Assembly: GCA_946902985.2 (NCBI GenBank)
Contig: OX336389.2
Span: forward strand, 1,291,574,792-1,291,638,791
DNA length: 64,000 bases
Direction of reading: 5' to 3'
Source: Meconema thalassinum
Taxonomy: Eukaryota; Arthropoda; Insecta; Orthoptera; Tettigoniidae
The position numbers and the translations under genes were made by a program. This document shows positions 1-9,772 of the stretch, piece after piece; position 1 is the stretch's first letter, and each line of letters begins with the position of its first letter. The notes beneath the pieces are model-generated. The model made no database searches. It saw nothing but the letters and a program-made list of their open reading frames with translations, and was not told where the DNA came from.

Positions 1-985
1 TAGGAGGGTGCTCTACAATCTATACAGAAGCCATACCGTAGTTATTCGAGCTGAAGGAATAGAGAGAGAAGCTGGTATTCAGAAATGTGCAAGGCAAGGC
101 TGTAACTTATCACCCATACTATTCAATCTATACACTGAACAAGCAATGAAGGAAATTGGATAAAAATTCCAAGTAGGTGTAAAGATTCAAGGAGGAATAA
201 TTTCAACTCGGAGATTTCCTGATGACATCGTCATCTTAGCTGACACGCCAGAGGATTTGGATGAGTTTTTAAATAGTATGGATTCTATCTCGAGGAAAGA
301 ATTAATGATGACAAAATACAAGTAAAACAAACATATTGGAATGCAGCCGAAAGAAATCAGAAACCCCTATGAACGTCGAATTGGCAGGTGAAAATCTGAA
401 GGAAATAGGAGACTTCTGTTAATTAGGAAGCAAAATATTCAGTGATGGACGAAGCAAAGAGGATATAAAAAGTAGGTTAGCACAGGCAAGGAAAGCATTT
501 CTACAGAAAAGTAATCTGTTGACATCGGATATAGATTTATGTATTAGGAAGTCATTTTTGAAAACCTTTGTCTGGAGCGTGGCGCTCTATGGAAGTGAAA
601 CTTGCACTGTTGGAGTAGCAGGAAAGAGGAGAATTGAAGCGTTTGAAATGTGGAGAATTATGAAGATCAGATCGGTAGATAAGGTTACAATTGAAGAGGT
701 ATCGAGGGGAGAGAATTGATGTTTCTGGTGACTGCTAATGAAGAGAAGAGATGGGTTGGTAGGACACCAACTAGGACACCCAGGAATAGCAAACTTAGTT
801 ATGGAAGGAAGGGTCAAGGATAGTAACTGTGGGGGTAGACCAAGGTTAGAATATATTAAACAGATTGCCTCGGATGTAGGATGTGGTCCCTATGTAGAGA
901 TGAAACGATTAGCTCAGGACAGGGAAGCATGGAGCGCTGTATCAATCCAGTCAAGAGACTGAAGACTCAAACAACAACACAGTGC
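1..985 (+). mobile_element. RTE-type LINE, 3' part (copy 1), degenerate
   Basis: This is the 3' part of a non-LTR retrotransposon, cut by the window start. It matches the tail of the longer copy at 13470-16760 closely (compare bases 1-150 with 15480-15600). Read by eye it encodes the end of the reverse transcriptase: a GIQ...RQGC segment near 75-105, a degenerate palm motif FPDD (normally FADD) near 212-240, and a C-terminal LYGSET segment near 582-600. Frameshifts and stops break the frame throughout, so it is dead. The element ends near 985 after a GAAGACTCAAACAACAAC tail. Confidence 0.8.
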
Positions 986-1301
986 TGTCTGACATACTCT
1001 ATTTTAAGAATTGCTTATAGTAGTCTAAGTAGTGAATTGCAGTCTTTCATTTTAGTGTGATGTAAAGAATAATCGTGAGTTATCTTATAATGAATTTCCT
1101 ACGTAATTTTGTTTGTTATTTATTATAAGTGTTCGGTGTTTAATTAGATTAAAGTAGCTAATAGACGAAACACCTGCCACTGCTAGAAATGTGAACGAGT
1201 GCTTCGCAGCACTAAGTCAGGTGTCTAATGCATCCCTGCCGTAGAGCGTCATCAATGAGTGCATGCCACAGTAGCCTATTACCACAGACCTATCACTAAT
1301 A
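986..1301. other. Unassigned spacer
   Basis: AT-rich spacer between the LINE end and the TA target site of the next transposon. I see no ORF with recognisable motifs and no repeat shared with the rest of the window. Confidence 0.5.
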
Positions 1302-1303
1302 TA

Positions 1304-1604
1304 CAGGGTGTAAAAAAAGTCCTGCACCAAACTTAAATCCCGCATGCGGGTGGGGGCAGGGAGTAATTTGAGATAGGGAACCCATGTGCGGAACTCAACC
1401 GTTACGCCCCTATGAGCGATTTTAATTATGAGTACATTTGGCAACGTCGCGTGCTACCCACGGCAGAGGACCGATTACCGCTCACAAGACTACTTAACTC
1501 CAGTCTCACTTCGTAGCTCAGTGGCAAGGCGTTAGACTCTCACACTGAGGTGACTTGGTTCGAATCCCCCTTCCGACAGTACTGAGTTTTTTTCTTCGAG
1601 TCGT
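1304..1604 (+). repeat. Left terminal inverted repeat of the DD41D transposon
   Basis: About 300 bp that reappear inverted at 4577-4886. Identity is very high from the tip to about 1505, covering the region that contains ACCGATTACCGCTC. It drops in the anticodon-like part of the embedded tRNA-like module and returns at the B box and oligo-T. Confidence 0.85.
1507..1593 (+). promoter_or_regulatory. tRNA-like Pol III module in the left TIR
   Basis: A box TAGCTCAGTGG at 1514-1524 and B box GGTTCGAATCC at 1557-1567. The 43-nt spacing is as in a true tRNA gene. Seven T (1587-1593) follow and would serve as a Pol III terminator. The acceptor stem does not pair, so this is not a working tRNA. It points into the element. 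Transcription is an inference. Confidence 0.6.
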
Positions 1605-2113
1605 TTGGATTTGCATCAATTAATTACTACATAGGGCTAGATTAGATCCTTTTTGTTTCTAATTTCGTTTTAAAAGAAGCTAAATTATACGCCGCAATAT
1701 TGCGTTGTAAAAGGAAAACAAATTGGTTCTGTTCGTTGCCGATTTATTTCTTCGCGGTAGGATTTTGTTTGGACACAAATAATCTCTTTGGTTTTGTGTT
1801 AATTGCTGTATGATTGTTTCGCAATGATATCATTAAGATCGCAATTTGAGATAAAGGTCATAGGTGGTTACTTTACAAGCAAAATATTGCGAGTTCGAAA
1901 AAGTTACAGCGAAGATACAGATACAGGTTCAGCGATCGTTGGAACTGAGGAACATAAATGCGTATCAATTATTTTATTGAATTTTGCGTAAGATCACTTC
2001 TCTGTGTCGCTTTTCTTAGATGTCCTAATTATTGTATGTTGATGAAACTCCGAATTTTCTAACCGTCGTGTTGTTGCTCCCAATCCTTATTGTTACACGT
2101 TATTTCAATGCAC

Positions 2114-2197
2114 GTGAGGTACCGTAGCCTTGGGTCTGCGTGCTGGCCTACGAATCGGGCGTTTCCGGTTCGAATCCGAGTAACTACACGTATTTTT
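2114..2197 (+). promoter_or_regulatory. Second tRNA-like module, internal to the DD41D transposon
   Basis: An A-box-like TAGCCTTGGG near 2126 and a B box GGTTCGAATCC at 2168-2178, followed by five T at 2193-2197. Its sequence differs from the TIR modules, so it is a separate tRNA-related unit upstream of the transposase promoter. The A box is weak, so confidence is moderate. Confidence 0.4.
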
Positions 2198-2301
2198 ATT
2201 CGTGCCACATAATTTGTTCGAGAACATTGTGGAACAAATATCGAACTTCAGGAAATTTCGGTGTTTCCGGTTTCTGTAAAGTCTAGAAAATTCTGTCAGT
2301 G

Positions 2302-2308
2302 TATAAAA
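2302..2308 (+). promoter_or_regulatory. TATA box of the transposase gene
   Basis: TATAAAA about 80 bp upstream of the exon 1 ATG at 2384. A start site near 2330 would skip the out-of-frame ATG at 2325. Confidence 0.5.
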
Positions 2309-2383
2309 GCCCTTAAGAACAGCGATGCGTTATCTCTTCTTCCGCGAGAGTCTTCTAAACCGTAGCTTTCCTGAAAAATCGCA

Positions 2384-2560
2384 ATGGACGGATATCCTAA
2401 CGAACACCTCGCAGACATCCACTACGTCTACGGGTTGGCCGACGGGAATAGTCGCCTGGCCCAGCGCATCTACCAAGAGAGGTTCCCCATGCGCCGTATC
2501 CCACACTACCAATTTTTTATGCGAATTCACAATCGTTTGCGAGCAACAGGATCGATTCAG
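2384..2560 (+). CDS. Transposase exon 1 (N-terminal helix-turn-helix)
   Basis: Encodes 59 residues from the ATG at 2384: the first DNA-binding domain, with ADIHYVYGLADGN near residues 10-22 and the pattern ERFPMRR...F..R.HNRLRATGS. This resembles the arthropod IS630-type N-terminal helix-turn-helix annotated as DUF4817. The exon ends exactly at CAG|GTAAGT (2560/2561), a consensus 5' splice site, in phase 0. Reading on into the intron reaches a stop at 2629, so splicing is needed for a full product. The start is the first ATG downstream of the TATA box in this frame. It joins the exon at 3263-4174. Confidence 0.75.
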
Positions 2561-3262
2561 GTAAGTACCATATTTGTCAATGTGTATCTCTTATTCATCC
2601 TTTGTTTCCCTGTAAATGTGATAAAATAATAGCTACGTCTTAGTGTTTTAACAATTTAAAAATGGAACGGTGTAGGTACTAGAAGCCGTAAAGGGAATGT
2701 AAACATTGTCCCATCGAACGTAATACTTTCGCATCTAGCTTTTGGCTCCTAAAACCCTAACCGTTCCAAATAGGACAAAGATATCAGAAATGAAAGTTAC
2801 TTTAAAAAATACCACGCACCTTATTCAACTCGAATATTTGTAGAAAAAATAGTGCCCGGTCTGAATGGCGGGTACCGATACCCAACGTTTGAAAGAGCCT
2901 GGACGACAAACGGCGGGTTTCCGACCGTATGTTCTTTGATTGTGAAGCCTAAAAATTTCAAGGCGGATTCAGGGTTTTTGGATGCAAAAATAAACTTTAC
3001 ACCCCCTGAAATTAATTTAATTTTAGTGATTCATGGTGTTCATTTTGTTATGATTAGGGGTATCCGTCGGTGATTTTTCTGAGTACCTTTCCTATTAGAG
3101 GTATCCATTTTGAAAGAAGATTTTCTTTACTAACGGTGCTTTCTTTTCTGCTTTGTTTTTTAATCTGAATTTTAGGTTAGATTTTTCAAGTTATCGTTTA
3201 GTGGGAACAAAGAAGAATGGTTTAATTCACATTTTTTCATTAAGTTATTTTTTCTTACACAG
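2561..3262 (+). other. Intron of the transposase gene (phase 0, 702 bp)
   Basis: Starts GTAAGT and ends in a pyrimidine-rich TTTTTTCTTACACAG (3248-3262). It is AT-rich and joins two in-frame exons. Introns are uncommon in Tc1/mariner transposase genes. Confidence 0.7.
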
Positions 3263-4174
3263 GCTCACAACCCCCGACCGGGAAGACCGCGGGGGAGGAG
3301 AACTCCAGAAATGGAAGAAAGGGTTTTGGAGCGTGTGCGCAACAATCCTTCCACAAGCACGCGTGCGATCGGACGTGCGGAAGGGTTAACGCATACCACT
3401 GTCCACAGCGTGATGCAACATGATGGCCTGTATCCGTATCATTTTCAAAAAGTACAAAAAGTAAAGCCTGAGGATCTTCCAGTGCGGATGGATTTCGCCA
3501 ATCAAATGATCGATCGCTTGGGGGAGGACCCTGATTTCTTGTCGAAAATTTTATTCACCGACGAAGCGACGTTCACCAGGGATGGTTGCTTCAACATCCA
3601 CAACAATCACACGTGGAGTCACGAAAACCCCCACCAGACAGTCGTGCAGGGAAATCAAGAAAAATTATCTGTGAACGTTTGGGCGGGTATTATTGGGGAC
3701 CAGCTAATCGGGCCATACATTTTACCAGCCAGACTCAACGGACGCGTTTATCTGCGGTTTATTCAAGAAGTTCTCCCAGAACTTCTGGAGGATGTCCCGC
3801 TGGAGACAAGGGCTGAAATGGTCTTCCAGCATGACGGCGCCCCAGCTCACTGGCTCCGAGCAGTTCGGGACTTTTTGGACGAAACGTTCCCCGAAAGATG
3901 GATCGGCAGAGGAGGTCCAGTTCAGTGGCCGCCACGCTCTCCTGATTTGACGCCACTTGATTTTTTCTTTTGGGGATACATGAAGGACCTGATATACGAT
4001 GGGACAGAAATCGACAGTCAAGAAGAGCTAGTCGGAAGAATAGCTGTAGCGGCCGGCGTCGTTCGGGACAGAGTAGAAGAAATTTTTGGACGAGTCCGCG
4101 AATCACTTGTAAACCGTCTTCATTTTTGCCTTCGTGGCGATGTGCAAGGAGGCAATTTTGAGCAACTGCTTTAA
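3263..4174 (+). CDS. Transposase exon 2 (second HTH and DD41D catalytic domain)
   Basis: Encodes 303 residues, giving about 362 with exon 1, a normal size for the superfamily. The exon opens with a basic GRPRGRR linker, typical between the two helix-turn-helix domains of mariner transposases. A second HTH follows (RAIGRAEGLTHTTVHSVM). The RNase-H-like catalytic core has FTDEATF (first Asp), QHDGAPAHW (second Asp) and RSPDLTPLDFFFWG (third Asp). I count 41 residues between the second and third Asp, hence DD41D. It acts in the nucleus on the element's own TIRs, cutting and inserting at TA. The frame is open to the TAA at 4172-4174. The antisense strand carries a 160-codon ORF that I regard as a shadow. 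Activity is untested. Confidence 0.85.
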   Translation, partial: AHNPRPGRPRGRRTPEMEERVLERVRNNPSTSTRAIGRAEGLTHTTVHSVMQHDGLYPYHFQKVQKVKPEDLPVRMDFANQMIDRLGEDPDFLSKILFTDEATFTRDGCFNIHNNHTWSHENPHQTVVQGNQEKLSVNVWAGIIGDQLIGPYILPARLNGRVYLRFIQEVLPELLEDVPLETRAEMVFQHDGAPAHWLRAVRDFLDETFPERWIGRGGPVQWPPRSPDLTPLDFFFWGYMKDLIYDGTEIDSQEELVGRIAVAAGVVRDRVEEIFGRVRESLVNRLHFCLRGDVQGGNFEQLL

Positions 4175-4576
4175 CGAAAACAAATTTGTAAAACTCTCCC
4201 AAAGAAAAATTATTTAGTTTGCTATTGTTCATTTCTTCCAAGTCTACTTGTCTGGAAAGTCATGTTATGTATTGAAAATGAAGAACAATTTGTATTAAAA
4301 CTAATAAATTGTCTGATTTTCAAAACGAGATTGTTTTTTAAAATTACAGACCTCCCTCCGCAACAACAATAAAAAGATAAATAAATTAAATGAAAAAGAG
4401 AACTGCCAGAGCATCTTAAGACAAGGCAGAGTCGCAACATTACTGAAATTTGAACCGTTACCGAACACGTGGCTGTTAGGATACGCGTAAACATTTAATT
4501 AAGATTATTAAAACGTTCTTGAAACATCTACCTGAAAACATCATGCTTACGGTAATTGAGTTGATCCATCATCACA

Positions 4577-4886
4577 TTACTCGGAGGAAAAAAAATTAAG
4601 ATGGGTTGGAAGAAGGATTCGAACCCCAGCGTGTAGTCACTTAGGCCTGAGGGTCGAATGCTTTACCACTGAGCCACGAAGTGGGACTGGAGTTAAGTAG
4701 ACTTGTGAGCGGTAATCGGTCCTCTGCCGTGGATAGCACGCGACGTTGCCAGATGTACTCAAAATTAAAATCGCTCATAGGGGCGTTACGGTTGCGTTCC
4801 GGACATGGGTTCCCTATCTCAAATTACTCCCTACCCCCACCCCCATGCGGAGTTTAAGTTTGGTGCAGGACTTTTTTTACAGCCTG
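4577..4886 (-). repeat. Right terminal inverted repeat of the DD41D transposon
   Basis: Inverted partner of 1304-1604. It includes the shared AGTTAAGTAG and GGTAATCGGTCCTCTGCCGT blocks and ends at the TA (4887-4888). Confidence 0.85.
4588..4676 (-). promoter_or_regulatory. tRNA-like Pol III module in the right TIR
   Basis: On the minus strand: A box TGGCTCAGTGG (4676-4666), B box GGTTCGAATCC (4625-4615), then eight T (4595-4588). It mirrors the left-arm module and also points inward. The middle (D-loop to variable arm) differs strongly from the left copy. Confidence 0.6.
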
Positions 4887-4888
4887 TA

Positions 4889-5524
4889 TATAGGTAAATG
4901 AAATACCCGGTACGCTAACCTCAATGTTTGAACATTTTGAATGTTCGGCTAAAACTTGGTATTTATCCCGGATGAGAAGTAAAATGACAAAACAAACACC
5001 CTGTTTGTTATAGGTTAGCGCCTAAACTACTGGAGTGAATGGCATTAACATTCGTGTTCGAGTAGAAGGTGCATCTAAAATAAAACTAGGATACAAGTTA
5101 ATCATGTAATACTAAGGAGTGGGGTTAAGAGGAAGCTCAGGCATGGATTCGTGGAACGCACACGGAGACGGCTGCAATATGCCAGGTGGAGTCCAGAGTC
5201 CAGTTCTGGCAGCCGGCTCGCTTGTCAGGTCTCCAGTGTTGCTGCTCGCTCTCAGTGGCTACGGTGGAGAGTTGACAAAGCTGTGCCTCGAACTGGGAAA
5301 GCCTTGGCTTTACGCAGACATGGAATGCACGTATGGCTACCCAGCTAGGTTTCAAAAGTGAGCCAGTCGTTACTGAGGAAAATGAGAGAACTATATCCCA
5401 AGTCTGTCTCCTGACAGGAGTAAGGATAATCTAATTCTCTTCACAGCTATTGCTGTTTCACCCAAACTCCACTGGTGTTTTCTCGACAAAGGATGTGCTA
5501 ACGTTGATTACTTGCTATAGATTC
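4889..5524. other. Unassigned stretch
   Basis: No gene or window repeat recognised. Overlapping short ORFs at 5119-5361 lie on both strands in a GC-richer patch, with no motifs and no splice context I can defend. Confidence 0.4.
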
Positions 5525-7825
5525 TAGTGCTCATATTATAATAAATTATAATAAATATAGCCTTCTCAATCCCCTAAGGGCTATGGCCTCCTGCGTGCAG
5601 GGACATGCACTGATTTAAACTAATTAGGCGAGCAAGTCCTGAAGAGTCTTCGCTCCACTTAACTTGACTTCACTTCACATCACTTTATTCCATTATCTGG
5701 GGGCACGTGTGTCTTGCCGTTGTATGGATCAGTTTGTTATGTGCGTTTTGCTTCGCGTGACAGCTCGTTGTGCATCGTATGGTATCTCTCTACGGTGTTG
5801 CAGAAGTGCGCCCTTTCTTGTCATCCGTGGGTGTTGTCTGCCGGCTTGTTGTTTTAGGAGAGCTGCTTCTCTTCTCCTTGTGCTTTGTTTCCATGCGTCT
5901 CAATTTTTGTCTGTCCCTTACTATCCTCGTCCAGTGTTTGCCTATCTTCCTTACAATCGAGTCCTTCCAGCGCGTGCTCTGTCAGTCCACGTTCCTGCTT
6001 CCTGTTCTGGGCTCCCATACTGTATGTTTGTCCTCCCCACTTCCATTTTAGCCTTCGGCTGTTGTTATAGCATCCTTCATGGCTGTTCTTCTTCTAATCT
6101 CCTCGTTTCGTACTCTGTCCCTCAAGGAGATTTTAAGGATCTTCCGTTCCATTTTGCCTTGGCATGTTTGGATCTTTTGTCTCTGCTTCGGCGTTAGTGT
6201 CCAGGTTTGACATCCGTATAGCAGTACCGGCATTACACATTTTTCTAGTAACTCGGACTTTAGACTTAGCTTCTGGGATTTGTCCATCAATATAAATTTC
6301 AACGACCAGAACTTTTTCCACGCTTGTCCTATTCGTCTATTCGTCTTTTGATTTCCTTCTCCTGGGAGTTGTCAGATGACCGGTTTTGTCCAAGGTAGAT
6401 GTATTCTTGAGTACTGGTTTGCCGTTAATGAGTATTTGTACCTCTAGTGAGTTGGTCATCAGTTTTGTTTTTAGGGGGTTCATAGATAGACCTGCTTCTT
6501 CACTGACTGTAGCTAGGTCTGCTAGTATTAGTTCTAAGTCTTGTGCAGAGTTTGCTATTAGTACAATATCATCTGCAAACCGTAGGTGAGTCAACCTATC
6601 CCCGTTGATTTCAATGCCATATGTGTTGTCCCACTCCATTTTCCTAAATTGGTTCTCCAGCAAGCATGTGTTTCACGCCTCTCTCTAGGTTGATGTTCTC
6701 ACCAAACCTCTCCGTTCTAACCTGCGCTTTGCAGCCTTTGTGGAGCGTTTCCAATAATCCTACGTATCTGTTTTGTATATCTTGGTTCTTTAATGCCTCT
6801 AGTACACAGCTGTGCTCTACAGAATCGAACGCTTTGTTGTAGTCTACGAAGGCAATGTACAGTTCGAAATGAATTCCTGCATTTTCTCCAAGAGATGGTT
6901 CATTGCATGCAGATGATCGACTGTGCTGAAACCCGTCCTAAAGCCTGCTTGTTCCACTGCCTGGTTTTTGTCAAGTAGTTTTGACATCCTTTTAGTTAGG
7001 ATTTTCATGAAAAGTTTATAGAGGATTGCCATTAAACTGATTGGTCTATAGTTGTTAATATCATCTTTGGCTCCTTTTTTGTGGAGAAGAACAATAACGC
7101 TCTGTTTCCATTCTGATGGAATTTCTTCTGTTTCTTGTATCTTGTTGAATAGTCCAGTTATCACTTCTTTGAGATCTTCGCCACCCACTTTCAGATATTC
7201 GTTGAAGATGGCATCCTCTCCTGGGACTTTCTCGTTGTATCCTCCTTTATTGTTGCCCTGACTTCACTAGTCTTGATTTAGGGGATTTCCTCGTCCTGTT
7301 TTACATCTAGCCCCTTGCAGCTTTGACCTCTCATTTGGTGTGCACTTGAGTATAGTTCTCTGTAGAAGTCGGTGGCCTGTCTCGTTGTTTCCTCTCTTGT
7401 TGCTCGTCTCTTACCCGTTTTGTCCTTCACTCCCAGCATCCATTGCTTGTCTGGTGTTAGTTCTTTTCTCATCTGCCTTATTGATTTTGACTCTTCTTCG
7501 GATTTTCTTATTGTTTCTGTGTTGTGGTCTCTAATGTATTTTCTGATTTCCCCTTTTGTGCGCTTATTCAGCTCCTTGTGTTGTACCTTTTTCTGGTCGT
7601 TATCTATGGCTCGTGCTTGCAGTGTTTCCCTTTCCTCCATCAGACGTTTAGTACTGTCTTTTAGCTTGTTGCATCTTTCCTTCTTACTGCTGGGTGTTGC
7701 CGAGTTGTTAGCTGCCGATGTTATACATTTTGTGAGCTCTGTGTAGAGATTCTGTGTGCTTAAGTCTTTTTCTTGTTCAGCTGATTTTGATTTTGTTGTA
7801 TTTCTTTAGCGTGTTTGGTCTGATT
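5525..7825 (-). mobile_element. Reverse-strand non-LTR retrotransposon, 5' truncated
   Basis: A LINE running right to left. The likely 3' tail is the TTATTATAATTTATTATAA region at 5525-5560 (minus sense). Reading frames homologous to LINE reverse transcriptases extend to about 7825, where similarity stops without an endonuclease domain, so the copy is 5' truncated. It differs in sequence from the RTE copies at 1, 13470 and 30205, so it is another family, probably RTE/BovB-like. Confidence 0.75.
6048..7690 (-). pseudogene. LINE reverse transcriptase, broken
   Basis: Fragments in order on the minus strand: a basic linker domain (7690-7278); the fingers and palm start with NNYRPISLMAILYKLF and QAGFRTGFST (7188-6844); the catalytic FADDIVLIA with NPLKTKLM downstream (6663-6337); and the C-terminal VLLYGCQTWTL segment with a KWKWGGH-like motif (6302 to about 6000). 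The fragments sit in different frames, with about 180 bp between the second and third, so frameshifts have killed the gene. In a live element this enzyme nicks the target and primes cDNA synthesis there. The plus-strand ORFs over 5664-6197 and 7372-7746 are antisense shadows. Confidence 0.75.
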
Positions 7826-8409
7826 AATCTGGCCGGAGCTTGTTGCTCTGATCTTGAAGTACGGCCGTCCATTCTAGTAAACACTTAATTCCTCGAAGAG
7901 CATCGCGTCAGTGTAATTTACTCCACTATTAGTGATTTAGAGGGCAAGGCTGTCCTCCATTTCTCTGTCATAGCATTTTCTTCAGTGATAGGTATATGAC
8001 CTAGAAGTTGTCATAAACTGCCTTCCTTTAGCTTTAGCCTATAAACCCGTCGTTAAACCCAGTGATCATTAAGTAACTTACAGACGAGTTAAATGATTCC
8101 TTGAATAAGGTAAACTCGTGATTCTGCAATCTTCAAGCGATTAATTACTTATTTAGACATGGAAAAAAATTAGAGGCACAGTAATTTCTACATCATAAAT
8201 TAAAAACTTAGGCTAACTGCAATTACAAAGAACCGTAGAATTTTGAAGGGACCTACGATATGGATGCAGTGTTTCGAAAACAAACAACAATCGAATCAGA
8301 GAGAAACTCACACATGGAGGTATAGGTACTTTATTTCTTTTAATTCAATGCTTCTGAAGTATGAACAGTCTGGAAGGTTTACAGTGACAATTCTGTTCTT
8401 ATTTCGCAG
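7826..8409. other. Unassigned AT-rich stretch
   Basis: No gene, repeat or terminal structure recognised up to the exon-like segment. Confidence 0.4.
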
Positions 8410-8472
8410 AATCGTCGAAATGAGCAACGAACGGGACGAGAGGCGGCATACAGGACACATCACAGAAATAAC
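8410..8472 (+). other. Exon-like segment (possible host micro-exon)
   Basis: A 63-nt segment between TTCTTATTTCGCAG (ending at 8409) and GTAAGTACAG (starting at 8473), both near-consensus splice sites. It contains an ATG at 8420 and is open in that frame to the donor, encoding MSNERDERRHTGHITEI. The surroundings are AT-rich and non-repetitive in this window. It could be a first coding exon of a host gene or a chance arrangement; no partner exon was found. Confidence 0.25.
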
Positions 8473-8799
8473 GTAAGTACAGTACTCAACTTTAATTTGG
8501 CATGGTTGCAAATCTTTTGGTACCATAAATCGGGCGGCTTAAGGAGTAATGTTTCTTTTTTCTTCCATTGAGAGGAACCGCAAATTTTTTCCATCTACTA
8601 AAGTACCCAGGGACGTCTGGTAAGGATAATTGTGCTTAGTTTCGTACCTCAAATCACGGATCCTCAGCCCAACAGCCCACTGGTCGACTTGTGGCTGCGA
8701 GTGAGCCAAGCAAGTGCCCAGTACGATTGTGTAGATGGGGAGGCCACTCAAGCTATCAACTAAATACTAATCAGAGCAAGTTTCTCTCATCTGACAAGA
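8473..8799. other. Unassigned spacer
   Basis: Non-repetitive sequence between the exon-like segment and SINE A. Nothing recognised. Confidence 0.4.
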
Positions 8800-9040
8800 C
8801 TGACTGCGTGGCGCAACAGTGACGTTCTTGCCTGCTGTGTCCAAGATTGCAGGATCGAATCCTGGTGCAGTCAGTTGGCATTTGAGGGTGCACAAAAGCG
8901 AGGGAGCCGTTTCAGTAGATTTACTGGCACGTTAAAGATCCCCTTCGGGGTGAAATTCCGGCACCCCAGCGTCTCTAAGAGCCGCAGTAGTCAACAGGGT
9001 CATTAAACCAATAACAGTATGATTATTATTATTATTATGG
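8800..9040 (+). repeat. tRNA-derived SINE, family A (copy 1)
   Basis: tRNA-like head with A box TGGCGCAACAG and B box GGATCGAATCC, then a conserved body with GTAGATTTACTGGCACG and CCCCTTCGGGG hairpins, and an ATT-repeat tail (9018-9037). Other copies lie at 29680, 34000 (minus) and 60730. Confidence 0.8.
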
Positions 9041-9049
9041 GGGGTGGTC

Positions 9050-9772
9050 AAAAAGCTCCGGATAGCTGTGGATTGGCGACCACGGGACCCCAGCTGAGTC
9101 CGTCATTTCTTCCACTTGTGCCTGGTTCCTTTCCGTCTTCTTTACTGTCGACCTGTATTGGTCAACTCTTGTTCTCTTCCGACCCCGACGGTATAAGGGG
9201 ATCCGAGACCTAGGGAGTCATTCACTTCGCGCCTTTATTGGCCCTTGTCTCATCTTTCCTGGTACCCTCATTCTTCGAGGGGTCAGCCTTCTTTTTCTTT
9301 TCATGTTATCTCCTGCCTTCTGCACAAGGCCCACAAGGAGGCTGGGTGTATGTAGTCCCACCACTTCTGGTGCACCCTGGATAGTGCTACACCCTCAAGG
9401 GCTCACGGTTGGTGAGTTTTGGAGTTGGCGACCCCGAGGGATTCCTGAGATGGATCTGTTTTGTCCCCTTTTTCCTCTGACCTTGGGGTGGGTACTCTCC
9501 TCTTTCTATTTCCTATCTGCCTTTCATGGCTCTCCTTCCTTCCAAGTCCCGCAATCCTCATTCTTCGAGGGTTGAGGACATTTCTTTTCTTCCTGTCCTC
9601 TATTTGCCTTATCCTTTATTTGTTTACCATTTCTTCTTCTAGTATGTAAGTTTGTAGTTAGTATAAGTTATAGTTTTCATTCTCATCTCATCTTTCACTA
9701 TCACCGAAACCATAAGGGGCCGTTAACCTAGATGTTAGGCCCCTTAAAACAACAATTATCATCATCACCTAA
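9050..9772 (+). repeat. Dispersed repeat B (copy 1), ~0.7 kb
   Basis: Shares almost its whole length with 33285-33992. It starts near TTGGCGACCACGG and ends GATGTTAGGCCCCTTAAAAC then ATCATC. It is pyrimidine-rich and has no tRNA head. ORFs in the two copies are in different frames, so it is non-coding. It may be a long SINE or the 3' end of an unseen LINE. Confidence 0.65.

Larger units (their letters stand above)
1304..4886 (+). mobile_element. Tc1/mariner-superfamily transposon, DD41D type, apparently complete
   Basis: A 3.58-kb DNA transposon flanked by TA on both sides (1302-1303 and 4887-4888). Its ends are inverted: CAGGGTGTAAAAAAAG at the left, and CAGGCTGTAAAAAAAG when the right end is read on the minus strand. 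Homology between the arms runs inward for about 300 bp. Between them lie a TATA box, a two-exon transposase gene with no stop or frameshift in either exon, and three tRNA-like modules. The catalytic spacing is DD41D by my count. Known family facts: IS630/Tc1/mariner elements duplicate TA and move by cut and paste; DD41D members have been described, though most are shorter and have short TIRs. Activity is inferred only from the intact reading frame and ends. Confidence 0.85.

Noticed and set aside
3759..4241. 160-codon minus-strand ORF
   Set aside because: Antisense to exon 2 of the DD41D transposase; no motifs, and the sense frame carries all catalytic residues.
5664..6197. 177-codon plus-strand ORF rich in Leu, Cys and Ser
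   Set aside because: Antisense to the C-terminal end of the reverse-strand LINE; hydrophobic look comes from reading Lys/Glu-rich codons backwards.
8800..8880. Possible functional tRNA gene
   Set aside because: A and B boxes fit, but cloverleaf stems are poor and the same head recurs in four SINE A copies with a shared body.
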